A stretch of DNA of 38,899 nt from an uncultured Nocardioides sp. (GCF_946885725.1 NZ_CAMPGZ010000009.1:1-38899), one strand, 5' to 3'. Counted from the first letter of the stretch, positions 1 through 7,696 are shown. Program-made: numbers and translations. Notes: generated from the letters alone by a model not told the origin.

Positions 1-2
1 AC

Positions 3-77
3 CCCGCCTCCGCCCACGCCGAGGAGACGCGGCCGTCGAAGCTCGCCAAGGCGCCGGCGGGGGAGGGCGGGATCTAG
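3..77 (+). CDS. C-terminal end of an upstream gene (partial)
   Basis: An open frame runs in from the window edge and ends at TAG 75-77. The last 24 residues end in SKLAKAPAGEGGI. The stop shares its final G with the GTG start of the following permease (TAGTG), so the two are probably translationally coupled. No domain can be read from this tail. By position the gene is probably the ATP-binding subunit of the ABC importer that follows, because the transporter genes here show two permeases and a binding protein but no ATPase. That identity is an inference from context only. Confidence 0.5.
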   Translation, partial: PASAHAEETRPSKLAKAPAGEGGI

Positions 78-910
78 TGACCGCCGCGGTCGAGACCACA
101 GGCACCGGCACCGCCCGGACCCGGCCGGCGCGCCGGCAGAAGACGCTGTGGTCCCGGGCGCGGTCGCACCTTCCCGGCCTCGTCAGCCTGCTGGTGTTCC
201 TCGGCGCGTGGCAGCTCGCGGTGGTCGTCGCCGACCCGAACCCGATCGTGTTCCCGGGCCCGTGGCTGGTGTGGCAGGCATTCGTCGAGGCGGTCGCGGA
301 CGGCTCGGTGTGGGCCGCGATGCAGCAGAGCGCGTTCGCGCTGACCGTGGGCATGGCGCTCTCGATGGTCGCGATCCCGATCGGCCTGGCCATCGGCCTC
401 TCGCCGATCGCCGACCTGATCACCTCGCCGTACCTCTGGGGCTTCTTCGCACTCCCCAACATCGCCTTCGCACCGCTGCTGATCCTGTACTCCGGTTTCG
501 GCACGGCGACGAGCGTCTGGATGGTGTTCCTGTCGGCGTCCGTGCCGCTGTGCCTGTCCTGCAAGGACGGAGTGCAGACCGTCGACGCGTCGCTGGTCCG
601 CGCCGCACGCGCGTTCGGCGGCGGGCGCACGCAGGTGTTCCTCAAGGTCGTCGGCCCGTGCGCGATGCCGTTCATCGCCAGCGGCGTGCGCAACGCCATC
701 TCCCGCGGCTTCGTGGGGCTGCTGTCCGTCGAGCTGATCGTCGGCGCAGCGGGCATCGGCGGCGAGGTCATCAAGTCGGCCCGGGTCTACGACACCGCGC
801 GGATGTTCGCGTTCATCTTCCTGCTCATCGCCATCGCCCTGGTGCTCGTCTCCGCCTCGCGGCGGCTGGAGATCTGGGCGAGCCGCTGGCGCGACGAGGT
901 GGTGCTCTGA
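77..910 (+). CDS. ABC transporter permease, NitT/TauT (SsuC/TauC-like) family
   Basis: 277-residue inner-membrane permease. After a basic, disordered N-terminus (about 1-30) there are about six hydrophobic segments. The cytoplasmic coupling loop that docks on the ATPase lies at about residues 175-205 (RAARAFGGGRTQVF...GVR), as in the BPD_transp_1 family. The GTG start overlaps the upstream stop by one base, and the stop overlaps the ATG of the second permease by one base (TGATG), so the unit is a tight operon. The binding protein downstream is of NMT1/SsuA type, which points to import of a small organic anion, sulfonate or heterocycle. The substrate cannot be read from sequence. Confidence 0.9.
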   Translation: MTAAVETTGTGTARTRPARRQKTLWSRARSHLPGLVSLLVFLGAWQLAVVVADPNPIVFPGPWLVWQAFVEAVADGSVWAAMQQSAFALTVGMALSMVAIPIGLAIGLSPIADLITSPYLWGFFALPNIAFAPLLILYSGFGTATSVWMVFLSASVPLCLSCKDGVQTVDASLVRAARAFGGGRTQVFLKVVGPCAMPFIASGVRNAISRGFVGLLSVELIVGAAGIGGEVIKSARVYDTARMFAFIFLLIAIALVLVSASRRLEIWASRWRDEVVL

Positions 911-1773
911 TGGCCACCACGCTCGAGCCGGCCGCGGGTGGGCGCCGCGGGCTGGTCCCTGGGACGGTACGCCGGGAGCGGCAGCCGCGTCAGCGCGGTC
1001 GCAAGCGCGTGTTCACGCGCAAGCAGCGGTGGCTGTTCTCGATCGCCAACCTCGCGACGTTCCTCGTCGTCTGGCAGCTGATCGCGACGTACGGCAACGT
1101 GCCGACGCTGTTCATGCCGTCGGTCACGGACGTGTTCCGTGAGCTGAAGGAGATGAGCGACGAGGGCATCCTGTGGCCCAACCTCGGTATCAGCCTGATG
1201 ATCTACCTCGTCGGCATGGTGATCTCGATGGCGATCGCCATCCCCGCGGGGCTGCTCATCGGCGGCATCCCGATCCTCGACAAGGCACTGAGCACCTATG
1301 TCTGGGCGCTCTACACGATGCCGCGCATCGTGCTGATGCCGATCATCATCCTGTGGGTCGGCATCAACGACGCCGCGCGCATCTGGATCATCGTGCTCTC
1401 CGCCGTACCCGCGACCCTCGTGGTGATCATGGACGGCATCAAGACCGTCGACGCGAGCCTGCTCCGCGCGGCGAGGTCGTTCGGCGCCAGCCGCTACCAG
1501 CTCTTCGTCAAGGTCGTGGTGCCGGCGACGGTGCCGTTCATGGCGACCGGCGTGCGGATGGGCGTCTCCCGCGGCCTGCTGGGTCTGTTCATCGGCGAGC
1601 TGTTCACCGCCGACAACGGCATCGGCTACATCATCACGCTCGCCCAGAAGACCTTCAACAGCGCGCAGGTGTACGCGATGTTGCTCGTCTTCGTGCTCTT
1701 CTGCGTGGCCATGGTCGGGGCCACCCAGGTCCTCGAGAGGAAGGTGATGGAGGGGCGGCGCCAGCTCGACTGA
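910..1773 (+). CDS. ABC transporter permease, second NitT/TauT-type subunit
   Basis: 287 residues. The start is the ATG at 910 that overlaps the previous stop; the frame is open further upstream but nothing there resembles a permease. The first 40 residues are Arg-rich and cytosolic. Hydrophobic segments start at about residue 45 (LFSIANLATFLVVWQLIA). The coupling motif RAARSFGASRYQLFVKVVVP lies about two thirds along and is clearly homologous to the same loop in the preceding permease. Two different permeases suggest a heterodimeric channel, which is less usual than the homodimer of SsuC/TauC systems. The binding-protein gene follows after 105 bp. Confidence 0.9.
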   Translation: MATTLEPAAGGRRGLVPGTVRRERQPRQRGRKRVFTRKQRWLFSIANLATFLVVWQLIATYGNVPTLFMPSVTDVFRELKEMSDEGILWPNLGISLMIYLVGMVISMAIAIPAGLLIGGIPILDKALSTYVWALYTMPRIVLMPIIILWVGINDAARIWIIVLSAVPATLVVIMDGIKTVDASLLRAARSFGASRYQLFVKVVVPATVPFMATGVRMGVSRGLLGLFIGELFTADNGIGYIITLAQKTFNSAQVYAMLLVFVLFCVAMVGATQVLERKVMEGRRQLD

Positions 1774-1878
1774 GCGCCGATGCCGCGGCAGCGGCAGTTC
1801 TCGGGGGAGACATCAACCGGGACTCGGGGGTCGAGGTCCACTCGCGTGGGACTCGGCAGGAACTCTTTGGAGGTAGGG

Positions 1879-2907
1879 ATGAAGAAGTCATCCGTGGGGA
1901 TCGCCCTGGTCGGTGCGCTCTCCCTGATGCTCGCCGGATGCGGCGGTGACAGCGGCGGCGCCACTGGCGACGACGGCAAGTTCACACAGGTCCGGATGTC
2001 GTACGACAACGACGACTTCATGAACCAGATGACCTGGATGGTCGCGGACGAGAAGTTCTGGCCGGACCTCGGGTTCACCGAGCCGGCCGAGGTGACCGCG
2101 TCCGAGGAGTACATGGCCGGCCTCATCGGCGGCGACGTGTGGGTCGCGCAGGGTGAGTCCGACGTGATCTGGGCGGCGATCGCGGAGGGCAGCGTGCCGC
2201 TGACCATCGTCGGCGTCGCGAAGGACACCGAGGCCTGGTGGATGGGCGCGCGCAAGGGCGTGGACCCGGACAACCTCGAAGGCCTGAAGATCAGCGGCGG
2301 CCCGGTCGGCGACCGCAACATCACCGTCGCGAAGAACATCCTCGAGGAGATCGGGGTCGACCCCGACTCGATGAAGTTCGTGTCGGTCAAGGGCGGCTCG
2401 GACGAGCGACTGCAGGCGATGCTGGCCGGCCAGCTCGACGTCGCGCAGCTGCAGCCCCGCCACCTGGTGCCGCTCGAGGAGTCCGGCGGCACGATGTTCC
2501 ACCAGGAGTTCCGCGAGATCCCGCAGGAGGTCTGGGTCGTCCGCAGCGAGACCCTGGAGGACCACCGGGACGAGGTGTGCGCCTACGTCAAGGGACGGGT
2601 GCAGGCGTTCCAGTTCGCGTCCGAGGGTGAGACGTTCACCGACAACCAGGACGAGATCGTCGAGATGGCCCGCGAGCGCGGCCTCGACCCGAGCGAGGAC
2701 GAGATCGGCGAGTGGGAGCAGGAGATGGAGACCCAGCTCGCGCTCACCGGTGGCACCAGCGAGGAGTCGTTCGACGAGTGGAACCAGGACATGATCGACA
2801 ACGGCAACGTGCCCGAGGACTTCGACTGGCGTGACCACGTCGACTTCTCGTGCCTGACCGAGGTCCAGGAGGAGCTCGGCCTGGAGGTCGCCCCCGGCGA
2901 CATCTGA
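1879..2907 (+). CDS. ABC transporter substrate-binding lipoprotein (NMT1/SsuA-like)
   Basis: 342 residues. The start is ATG 1879, preceded by a strong Shine-Dalgarno GGAGGT at 1869-1874. It gives a normal lipoprotein signal: MKKSS, a hydrophobic stretch, and lipobox LAGC with the lipidated Cys at residue 21. An in-frame ATG at 1780 would bury this signal and is rejected. The mature part reads as a type II periplasmic-binding fold of the NMT1/THI5/SsuA kind, with the early motif YMAGLIGGDVWVAQGESDVIW and the hinge region GGSDERLQAMLAGQLDVAQLQP. The C-terminus (about 255-342) is unusually acidic and Trp-containing. It presumably captures the ligand for the two permeases upstream. The ligand is unknown. 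Confidence 0.88.
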   Translation: MKKSSVGIALVGALSLMLAGCGGDSGGATGDDGKFTQVRMSYDNDDFMNQMTWMVADEKFWPDLGFTEPAEVTASEEYMAGLIGGDVWVAQGESDVIWAAIAEGSVPLTIVGVAKDTEAWWMGARKGVDPDNLEGLKISGGPVGDRNITVAKNILEEIGVDPDSMKFVSVKGGSDERLQAMLAGQLDVAQLQPRHLVPLEESGGTMFHQEFREIPQEVWVVRSETLEDHRDEVCAYVKGRVQAFQFASEGETFTDNQDEIVEMARERGLDPSEDEIGEWEQEMETQLALTGGTSEESFDEWNQDMIDNGNVPEDFDWRDHVDFSCLTEVQEELGLEVAPGDI

Positions 2908-2920
2908 TCGCACGCACGTC

Positions 2921-3008
2921 GAGCCGGCTCGTCTCGCCCTCCCAGGCATGCCGAGCCGGCTCGTCTTGCCCTCCCAGAGCTGCCGAGTCGGCGCGTCTTG
3001 CCCTCGCC
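2921..3008 (+). repeat. 32-bp-period palindromic tandem repeat, locus A (3 units)
   Basis: The palindromic core GAGCCGGCTCGTC occurs at 2921 and 2953, with a variant GAGTCGGCGCGTC at 2985: exactly 32 bp apart each time. Each core is followed by T(C/T)TCGCCCTC-like or CTTGCCCTCCCAG sequence. The array lies between the 3' ends of two convergent genes, 13 bp after the lipoprotein stop. Arrays with the same period and a related core occur at 4222-4278 and 25889-25984. Confidence 0.8.
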
Positions 3009-3021
3009 GTACGGCGGAGGG
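3001..3021. terminator. Possible bidirectional terminator hairpin
   Basis: CCCTCGCC...GGCGGAGGG forms a stem of about 8 bp with one bulged G and a GTAC loop. It sits between convergent genes, overlapping the end of repeat locus A. There is no U-tract, which is common for actinobacterial terminators. Assignment rests on position and symmetry. Confidence 0.45.
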
Positions 3022-3028
3022 CGTGGCG

Positions 3029-3301
3029 TCAGCGACGCTCGCCGGGGATCCGGACGGGCTGGACGTCGTCGTGCGGCTCGCGGAAGCCGCGGACGAGCTC
3101 ACGGACGCTGCCGAGCAGGACGCCGGCGATCGTCAGGGCGCCACCGATCTGCAGGACGGCCTCGCCGGGCTGGGCGCGTCCGGTCGTGACGCTGAAGACC
3201 GCGAGCATGGCCGCGATGGGCAGGACCGACCAGAAGAGCCAGTCGCGGTGGACCGGGACGTCGAAGCCGTACTCGTTACGGCGGTGTTCACGCTTCGCCA
3301 T
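3029..3301 (-). CDS. Small two-helix membrane protein, unknown function
   Basis: 90 residues from ATG 3301. The N-terminus is basic (MAKREHRRNEYGFDVPVHRDW), then come two hydrophobic segments at about residues 21-39 (LFWSVLPIAAMLAVFSV) and 48-65 (VLQIGGALTIAGVLLGSV), and a charged C-terminus rich in Arg and Asp. It reads as a conserved-style hypothetical inner-membrane protein with no recognisable catalytic motif. It is convergent with the ABC binding-protein gene and lies downstream of the decayed GGDEF gene on the same strand. Confidence 0.6.
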   Translation of the reverse strand: MAKREHRRNEYGFDVPVHRDWLFWSVLPIAAMLAVFSVTTGRAQPGEAVLQIGGALTIAGVLLGSVRELVRGFREPHDDVQPVRIPGERR

Positions 3302-3354
3302 GGGAGAGCAGTACCCGCCACGCCGTTATCGGAACGTGACCTTCGTCGCGCGGC

Positions 3355-4172
3355 TCAGGTCGGATCGGCGGCGGTCACGCTGTTGCGGCGCCCGGACTCC
3401 TTGGCGTCGAAGGCCGCCTCGCTCGCGCGGGACAGGCAGGACACGAGGGCGCCGTTCTCGCTCCAGGCCACGCCGATGGTCACGCTGACATACGGAACGT
3501 CGACGTCCCCCCATGCTCGATCCGGAGGTCGGCGACGGCCCGCCGGAACCGCTCGCCCGCCGCGAGCGCGTCCCGGCCGGCGGTGCCCGGCAGCACCACC
3601 ACGAACTCCTCGCCGCCCTTGCGGAACACGACGTCACCGCCGCGACAGCTCGTGACGAGCGCCTGGCCGACCTCGCGCAGCGTCTCGTCGCCCTTCTGCC
3701 GCCCCGCCGGGGCCGTCGACTCCGGACACGCGCTCGAGGCGCTCGTAGAACAGCGCGCGCGTCGCCAGGCCCGTCAGCCAGTCGTAGAGGGCGTGGCGTT
3801 CCAGCTCCGCCTCCCGGCGGGGAGCGTCCGTGGCACCACCAGGCCCAGCACGATCACCCCCGCCGTCGGGTCGTCGAGGAGGTTGCGGCCGTGCACGTGC
3901 AGGAAGCGGCTCGAGCCGTCGTCGCCTGCTGTCTCGCCGGTGAAGAACATGATCGCGTCGGCCCGCGCCGCCGAGACGCCCTCGAGATAGCTGACCACGC
4001 GGGACCGGTCCGCCGGCTGGAAGATGCCGGCGAACCGGCGCCCCCGGCCCCCGCCTCGGTCGAGCAGGTGTCTCGCTCGCTGGTTGAGCGAGCGGATCCT
4101 GCCCTTCGTGTCGGTGGTGACGACCGCGATCGGGTTCAGAGCGAGCAAGGTCGTCGAGAAGCCATCCGCCAC
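3355..4172 (-). pseudogene. Decayed PAS-GGDEF diguanylate cyclase
   Basis: No single frame covers this gene, but fragments in two alternating frames make up one PAS-GGDEF protein. The PAS part reads LALNPIAVVTTDTKGRIRSL (about 4145-4085) and continues to about 3845. A frame change near 3835 leads to ELERHALYDWLTGLATRALF, the start of a GGDEF domain. Then about 25-30 residues that should contain the metal-binding DxD/FKxxND segment are missing, and the frame changes back to GDETLREVGQALVTS with the signature FRKGGEEFVVVLPG. A third change at a run of six C (3507-3512) gives the C-terminal VSVTIGVAW and AAFDAKESGRRNSV, ending at TGA 3357-3355. The missing catalytic core argues for true decay and not only sequencing error. 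The start is uncertain; GTG 4172 is the first plausible codon in the PAS frame. Confidence 0.8.
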
Positions 4173-4221
4173 GTCCTGACCATCGGCAGCCGTTCGGGCC
4201 GGATTGAGTCCCCAAATCTGG

Positions 4222-4278
4222 GCAGGACGCGCCGCCTCGGCGGTCGGGAGAGGGCAGGACGCGCCGGCTCGGCGGTGT
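4222..4278 (-). repeat. 32-bp-period palindromic repeat, locus B (2 units)
   Basis: On the plus strand GACGCGCCGCCTC at 4226 and GACGCGCCGGCTC at 4258 are 32 bp apart, each preceded by GGGCAG. Read on the minus strand these give GCCGAGCCGGCGCGTC followed by CTGCCCTC, the same layout as locus A. The array begins directly at the stop of the cupin gene and ends just before the decayed PAS-GGDEF gene. Confidence 0.75.
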
Positions 4279-4743
4279 TCAGGGGTGGAGCGTGGGGGTG
4301 TCGAGCTCGACGAGGTTGGTGGACAGATCGGGGAGGGGGAAGAAGCAGAGCAGCTCGAGCCCAGCGTCCTCGTCGGCGTCATCGGCGTCATCGCCGTCAT
4401 CGCCGTCATCGGTGGAGGGGTCGGCGACGGTGGCGTGCGGGGCGCCGCGGGGGACGAAGATCGTGTCGCCGGGGCCGATGCGGGTGGCGGTGAAGCGTGC
4501 CGCGGAGGAGTCGTCCGTCGGTGAGCTTCCCGAGTCGGCGGGGGCCTCGTAGGCCGTCCCCGTGCCGGCGACGACGTAGGTGACCTCGTCGCTGTGCGGG
4601 TGCAGGTGCGGCGTGCGGGGGCCGGGAGGCACGCGCACCAGGCGTACGGCGTACTCCGCACCGAGCCCGGGCGGGACCGGGTCGCCCGACCGGCGGCCGG
4701 GCAGGTCGACGAGGGAGACGTCGCTGCGGCGGACGACCGGCAC
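4279..4743 (-). CDS. Cupin-domain protein with an acidic insert
   Basis: 154 residues from GTG 4743, which lies 3 bp after the stop of the Gfo/Idh gene. The cupin motif 1 is PHLHPHSDEVTYVVAGTGTAYE and supplies the His, His and Glu metal ligands. Motif 2 is GDTIFVPRGAPHATV. Between the core and the last strand is a low-complexity run of Asp, Gly and Ala (about residues 112-126), encoded by near-perfect 9-bp repeats of the GTCATCGCC type at 4374-4412. Known small cupins of this sort are sugar-acid isomerases, dioxygenases or ligand-binding proteins. The sequence does not decide among them. As the last gene of a four-gene catabolic operon it probably acts on, or binds, an intermediate of the same pathway. 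Confidence 0.8.
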   Translation of the reverse strand: MPVVRRSDVSLVDLPGRRSGDPVPPGLGAEYAVRLVRVPPGPRTPHLHPHSDEVTYVVAGTGTAYEAPADSGSSPTDDSSAARFTATRIGPGDTIFVPRGAPHATVADPSTDDGDDGDDADDADEDAGLELLCFFPLPDLSTNLVELDTPTLHP

Positions 4744-4746
4744 GGC

Positions 4747-5814
4747 TCAGCCGACCGGTGCGGCCGCGGTGCTGCTCACGACCTCCTCGATCGTCACGGC
4801 CTCCCCGTTGCGGGCCGAGGACTCGATCGCGGCACGGACGACGGCGAGCGCGCGGACTGCCTCGTCCGCGCCGACCTCGACCCGCGCCTGGCCTCGCGCG
4901 GCGAGGCCGAACTCCTCGAGCTGCTCGCGGAACATGTCGGTGCGCGGCAGCTCGACCGGGTGGCGGACCGACTCGCCGTAGAACTGCGAGCGCAGCGTCG
5001 ACCAGTCGTCGGCGAGGTGCGACTCGTCCCAGTGGGTGAAGTCGAGGTCGTACATCAGGTTGGCCTTCGTGCCCAGCAGGTTCATCGTGTAGACGCCGGG
5101 GGAGGCCCAGCCGGTGCCGATGTAGCCGAGCGCGCCGCTCTCGAACTCCACGACCGCCATGATCGCGTCGGGCACCTCGGCCTTGGTGAACAGCTTGCGC
5201 GCATGGGCGCTCACGCTCTTCGCCGGACCGAGCAGGAACTGCAGCGTGTCCGCGTGGTGCACGCCGAGCTGGATGAACGCGCCGCCGGGGGACTTGTCGG
5301 CGTACCACCGCCAGGTGTTCGGCGTCAGCTCCAGGCCGCGCTCGTTGGAGAAGTTCGCCTCGGCCAGCGACACCTCACCGAGCCGCCCGTCCTCGATCCA
5401 GCGCTTCATCTCGCGGTGCCCGGACAGCCGCCGCGAGCTGTGCCCGACCGCGAACACCGCCCCGGTCTCGGCGACGACGGCGGCGATCGCGTTGGCGTCC
5501 TCGAGCGAGTGCGCGATCGGCTTGTCGGTGTAGACGGCCTTGCCCGCGCGGAGCGCCTGGACGATCACGTCCTTGTGCGTGTCGTTGGGCGTCGTGATGA
5601 TGACGCCCTCGACGGCCTCGTCGGCGAGGAGCTCCTCGTAGGACGACGCCTGGTGAGGTACGGCGAACTCCTCGGCGAACTTCGCCCGCTTCTCGGGGTC
5701 GCGGCTGAAGCAGCTGTACAGCTCGACCTTGTCGCTTCGCTGCGCGCCGCGCCCCAGCACCCGCGCCCAGCGGCCGAGCCCGACGGACGCCAGCCGGACC
5801 TTGTCGTCACTCAT
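4747..5814 (-). CDS. Gfo/Idh/MocA-family NAD(P)-dependent oxidoreductase
   Basis: 355 residues, a normal length for the family. Residues 7-22 (RLASVGLGRWARVLGR) are the dinucleotide-binding turn, and TDKPI at 96-100 is the usual (E/T)KP motif next to the nicotinamide. GGAFIQLGVHHADTLQFL carries the catalytic-region His and Asp. The family oxidises or reduces a hydroxyl of sugars, inositols and related polyols. The start ATG 5814 has a good AGAGGAGA Shine-Dalgarno, and the first 8 bases overlap the end of the creatininase-family gene, so coupling is likely. Pairing with a creatininase-type hydrolase resembles bacterial inositol pathways in which a keto-cyclitol made by an Idh-type enzyme is ring-opened. 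That link is an inference. Confidence 0.9.
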   Translation of the reverse strand: MSDDKVRLASVGLGRWARVLGRGAQRSDKVELYSCFSRDPEKRAKFAEEFAVPHQASSYEELLADEAVEGVIITTPNDTHKDVIVQALRAGKAVYTDKPIAHSLEDANAIAAVVAETGAVFAVGHSSRRLSGHREMKRWIEDGRLGEVSLAEANFSNERGLELTPNTWRWYADKSPGGAFIQLGVHHADTLQFLLGPAKSVSAHARKLFTKAEVPDAIMAVVEFESGALGYIGTGWASPGVYTMNLLGTKANLMYDLDFTHWDESHLADDWSTLRSQFYGESVRHPVELPRTDMFREQLEEFGLAARGQARVEVGADEAVRALAVVRAAIESSARNGEAVTIEEVVSSTAAAPVG

Positions 5815-6604
5815 ATGGTTCTCCTCTGCCGATCAGCCGTTGTCGGCGGGTACGTCGCCGGCGCGCCTTGATGACCACGTCGATCCCCTCGAGCACGCCG
5901 GTGGCGACGACGTCGACGAAGTCCTTGGCGCGGTCGGGGGTGGCCCATTGCGGGTTGCCGTACCAGCCCTCGTCGGCCAGCTCGGTCACGTCGGTGATGA
6001 ACCCGTAGACCTCGGGGGAGCGGCGCATCTCGTCCATCTCGGCCGCGCCGGCGGGACGCGCGGGCTCGCCCGCCCGGTCGACCTTCACCAGGCTCTCGTC
6101 GTGCGCGAGCACGGCGAGCGTCTCGATGCCGCCGCCGTGGGTGAGCTCGCCGCCCTCCTCCTTGTACAGCCGCTGCGCGGTGTAGCAGGCCTGCGCGGCG
6201 ACGAACGTGACGCCGTGGGCGTTCTGGAGCGCCGTGGCGACCGCGTTCATCGACGGGATGTTGCCCTCGTGCCAGTTGACCAGCACGACCGTCTCGGCGC
6301 CGGCCCGGATGAGCTCCGTGCAGACGTCCTCGAGCAACGCCTCGAACGTCTCCCGCCGCAGCGTCACCGAGCCCGGGTGGCCGGCGTGGATCGGCGTGAC
6401 GCCGTACGGGCAGAACGGCGCGTAGACCGCGTCGAGCCGTGCGGCCACCTCGCGCGCCACCAGCTCGGCGGCCATTGTGTCGGTGCCGTTGGGCAGGTGC
6501 GGTCCGTGCTGCTCGATGCTGCCGATCGGCAGCACCACCGTGCGCGACCGGGCCAGCGCGTCCCGCGCCTCGGGGCTGGTCATCCGGGCGAGGTCGTGGG
6601 TCAC
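5807..6604 (-). CDS. Creatininase-family amidohydrolase
   Basis: 265 residues. The start is GTG 6604, which overlaps the upstream TGA as GTGA. Motifs of the creatininase fold are present: LPIGSIEQHGPHLPNGTDT (metal-ligand Glu, His and Asp), HAGHPGSVTLR, the metal site VNWHEGN, and THGGGIETLAVL with the catalytic-region Glu. The family hydrolyses cyclic amides, formamides and also some keto-cyclitols (for example the IolN-type hydrolase of inositol breakdown). The C-terminus is strongly basic (IKARRRRTRRQRL), which is unusual, and lies in the overlap with the next gene. It is the second gene of the minus-strand operon 7587-4279. The true substrate is not evident. Confidence 0.88.
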   Translation of the reverse strand: MTHDLARMTSPEARDALARSRTVVLPIGSIEQHGPHLPNGTDTMAAELVAREVAARLDAVYAPFCPYGVTPIHAGHPGSVTLRRETFEALLEDVCTELIRAGAETVVLVNWHEGNIPSMNAVATALQNAHGVTFVAAQACYTAQRLYKEEGGELTHGGGIETLAVLAHDESLVKVDRAGEPARPAGAAEMDEMRRSPEVYGFITDVTELADEGWYGNPQWATPDRAKDFVDVVATGVLEGIDVVIKARRRRTRRQRLIGRGEPYE

Positions 6605-7587
6605 GACGGGCTCCCTTCGCTGGTGGCGCGGGCGGGCTCGACGACAGGGTCCCGCAGGGGCTCCCCGGCGAGGAGCCGGGCGGCCTCCGCGGCGGCCTTC
6701 CGCCGCATGTCGAGCTCGGACTCCTCGGTGTACCAGGCCATGTGCGGTGTCAGCAGCACCTTGTCCTCGACGCCTGCGAACAGGTCGGCGTCGGCCGGCT
6801 CCTGCGGGAACACGTCGAGCGCCGCCCGCGCCGGCCGTCCGGCGCGCAGGGCCTCGACGAGAGCGGGTACGTCGACCAGCGAGCCGCGCGCGGTGTTGAC
6901 CAGCACGCTGCCCTCGCGCATCCGGGCGAGCCGGTCGGCGCCGAGCAGCGGCGCGCCGTCGGGGGTGCCGGGTGCGTGCAGCAGCACGACGTCGGCAGCC
7001 GCCAGCAGGGTGTCGAGGTCGACGGCCCGGACGCCGGTGTCCGGCGGCACGTCGACGTACTCGTCGTGGGCCACGACCGTGAACCCCAGGCCGAGCAGGT
7101 ACGACGCCGCCTGCCGCCCGATCCGGCCGAACCCGACGACGCCGGCGGTAAGCGCGCTGGGCACGTGCAGCGGCCGGAGGTCGGCGAACCCCCACCGTCC
7201 CTCGCGGAGGACGCGGTCCGCCTCGGGCAGCCGGCGCAGCAGCGCGCACGCCGTCGCCACCGCGTGGAACGCCACCGCCTCGGTGCCGTAGTCGGACACC
7301 CGCGCGACCGCCAGGCCGTGCGCGCGGGCGGCGTCCAGGTCGACCGAGTCGGTGCCCACGCCGTAGCGCACGATGCCGCGGCCGCGCAGGCCCGCGATCA
7401 CGTCGGCGGTGAGCTTCGGCGCCGAACCGGCCAGCACCACGTCGGCGTCGGCGGCCACCGCGAGGATGTCGGCCGGGGTCGCACCCGGGTCCGTCACGAG
7501 CCGGGCGCCGAACGGCGCGAGCACCTCCTCCTCGACCGCGAGGTCCCGGAACCTGGTGCCGAGGATCGCGACGAGCGGACCGCTCAC
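6601..7587 (-). CDS. D-2-hydroxyacid dehydrogenase family protein
   Basis: 328 residues from GTG 7587, which has an AGGAGGA Shine-Dalgarno. An ATG further upstream (7656) would place the start before the predicted promoter and inside the operator, so it is rejected. Features of the family are the Rossmann turn GVVGFGRIGRQAAS, the catalytic Arg in VLVNTARGSLVD, Glu in LDVFPQEPADAD, and His in LLTPHMAWYTEES. Such enzymes interconvert 2-keto and D-2-hydroxy acids with NAD(P)H, and include phosphoglycerate and glyoxylate/hydroxypyruvate reductases. It is the first gene of the four-gene minus-strand operon and is read from the promoter that overlaps the LacI-type operator at 7651. Confidence 0.88.
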   Translation of the reverse strand: MSGPLVAILGTRFRDLAVEEEVLAPFGARLVTDPGATPADILAVAADADVVLAGSAPKLTADVIAGLRGRGIVRYGVGTDSVDLDAARAHGLAVARVSDYGTEAVAFHAVATACALLRRLPEADRVLREGRWGFADLRPLHVPSALTAGVVGFGRIGRQAASYLLGLGFTVVAHDEYVDVPPDTGVRAVDLDTLLAAADVVLLHAPGTPDGAPLLGADRLARMREGSVLVNTARGSLVDVPALVEALRAGRPARAALDVFPQEPADADLFAGVEDKVLLTPHMAWYTEESELDMRRKAAAEAARLLAGEPLRDPVVEPARATSEGSPS

Positions 7588-7643
7588 GGAGGTTCCTCCT
7601 GCCCGGGTTCGGGAGCGCGCGGCAAGGACGCCGGGGCGCTCGC

Positions 7644-7673
7644 AACGTACTGCCAATCGTTTGCCATGGTCAA
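7644..7673 (-). promoter_or_regulatory. Promoter of the D-2-hydroxyacid dehydrogenase operon
   Basis: On the minus strand TTGACC (7673-7668) and TACGTT (7649-7644) are separated by 18 bp. The LacI-type palindrome at 7651-7666 fills that spacer almost exactly, so a bound repressor would occlude RNA polymerase. Confidence 0.6.
7651..7666. promoter_or_regulatory. LacI-family operator 1
   Basis: TGCCAATCGTTTGCCA matches 14 of 16 positions of the perfect palindrome found at 10999. It has the central CG typical of LacI/GalR-family operators. It sits in the 109-bp divergent gap between the minus-strand dehydrogenase operon and the plus-strand amidohydrolase operon and overlaps core elements of both promoters. 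Confidence 0.75.
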
Positions 7674-7690
7674 GGCGCCACGGCTACGTT
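7661..7690 (+). promoter_or_regulatory. Promoter of the amidohydrolase-MFS-LacI operon (leaderless)
   Basis: TTGCCA (7661-7666) and TACGTT (7685-7690) are spaced by 18 bp. The first base of the GTG start (7697) is 7 bases after the -10 element, so the transcript probably begins at the start codon. The -35 element lies within operator 1. Confidence 0.55.
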
Positions 7691-7696
7691 GAGCGC

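Noticed and set aside
1780..1878. N-terminal extension of the first binding protein from ATG 1780
   Set aside because: It would put 33 residues in front of a perfect lipoprotein signal and ignores the strong Shine-Dalgarno at 1869.
1888..3102. Long minus-strand open frame of 404 codons
   Set aside because: It is antisense to the binding-protein gene, has a composition typical of high-GC shadow frames and no recognisable domain.
3326..3637. 103-codon minus-strand frame over the GGDEF remains as a separate gene
   Set aside because: It is Arg/Ser-rich, in a different frame from the GGEEF and AKESG fragments, and shows no domain.
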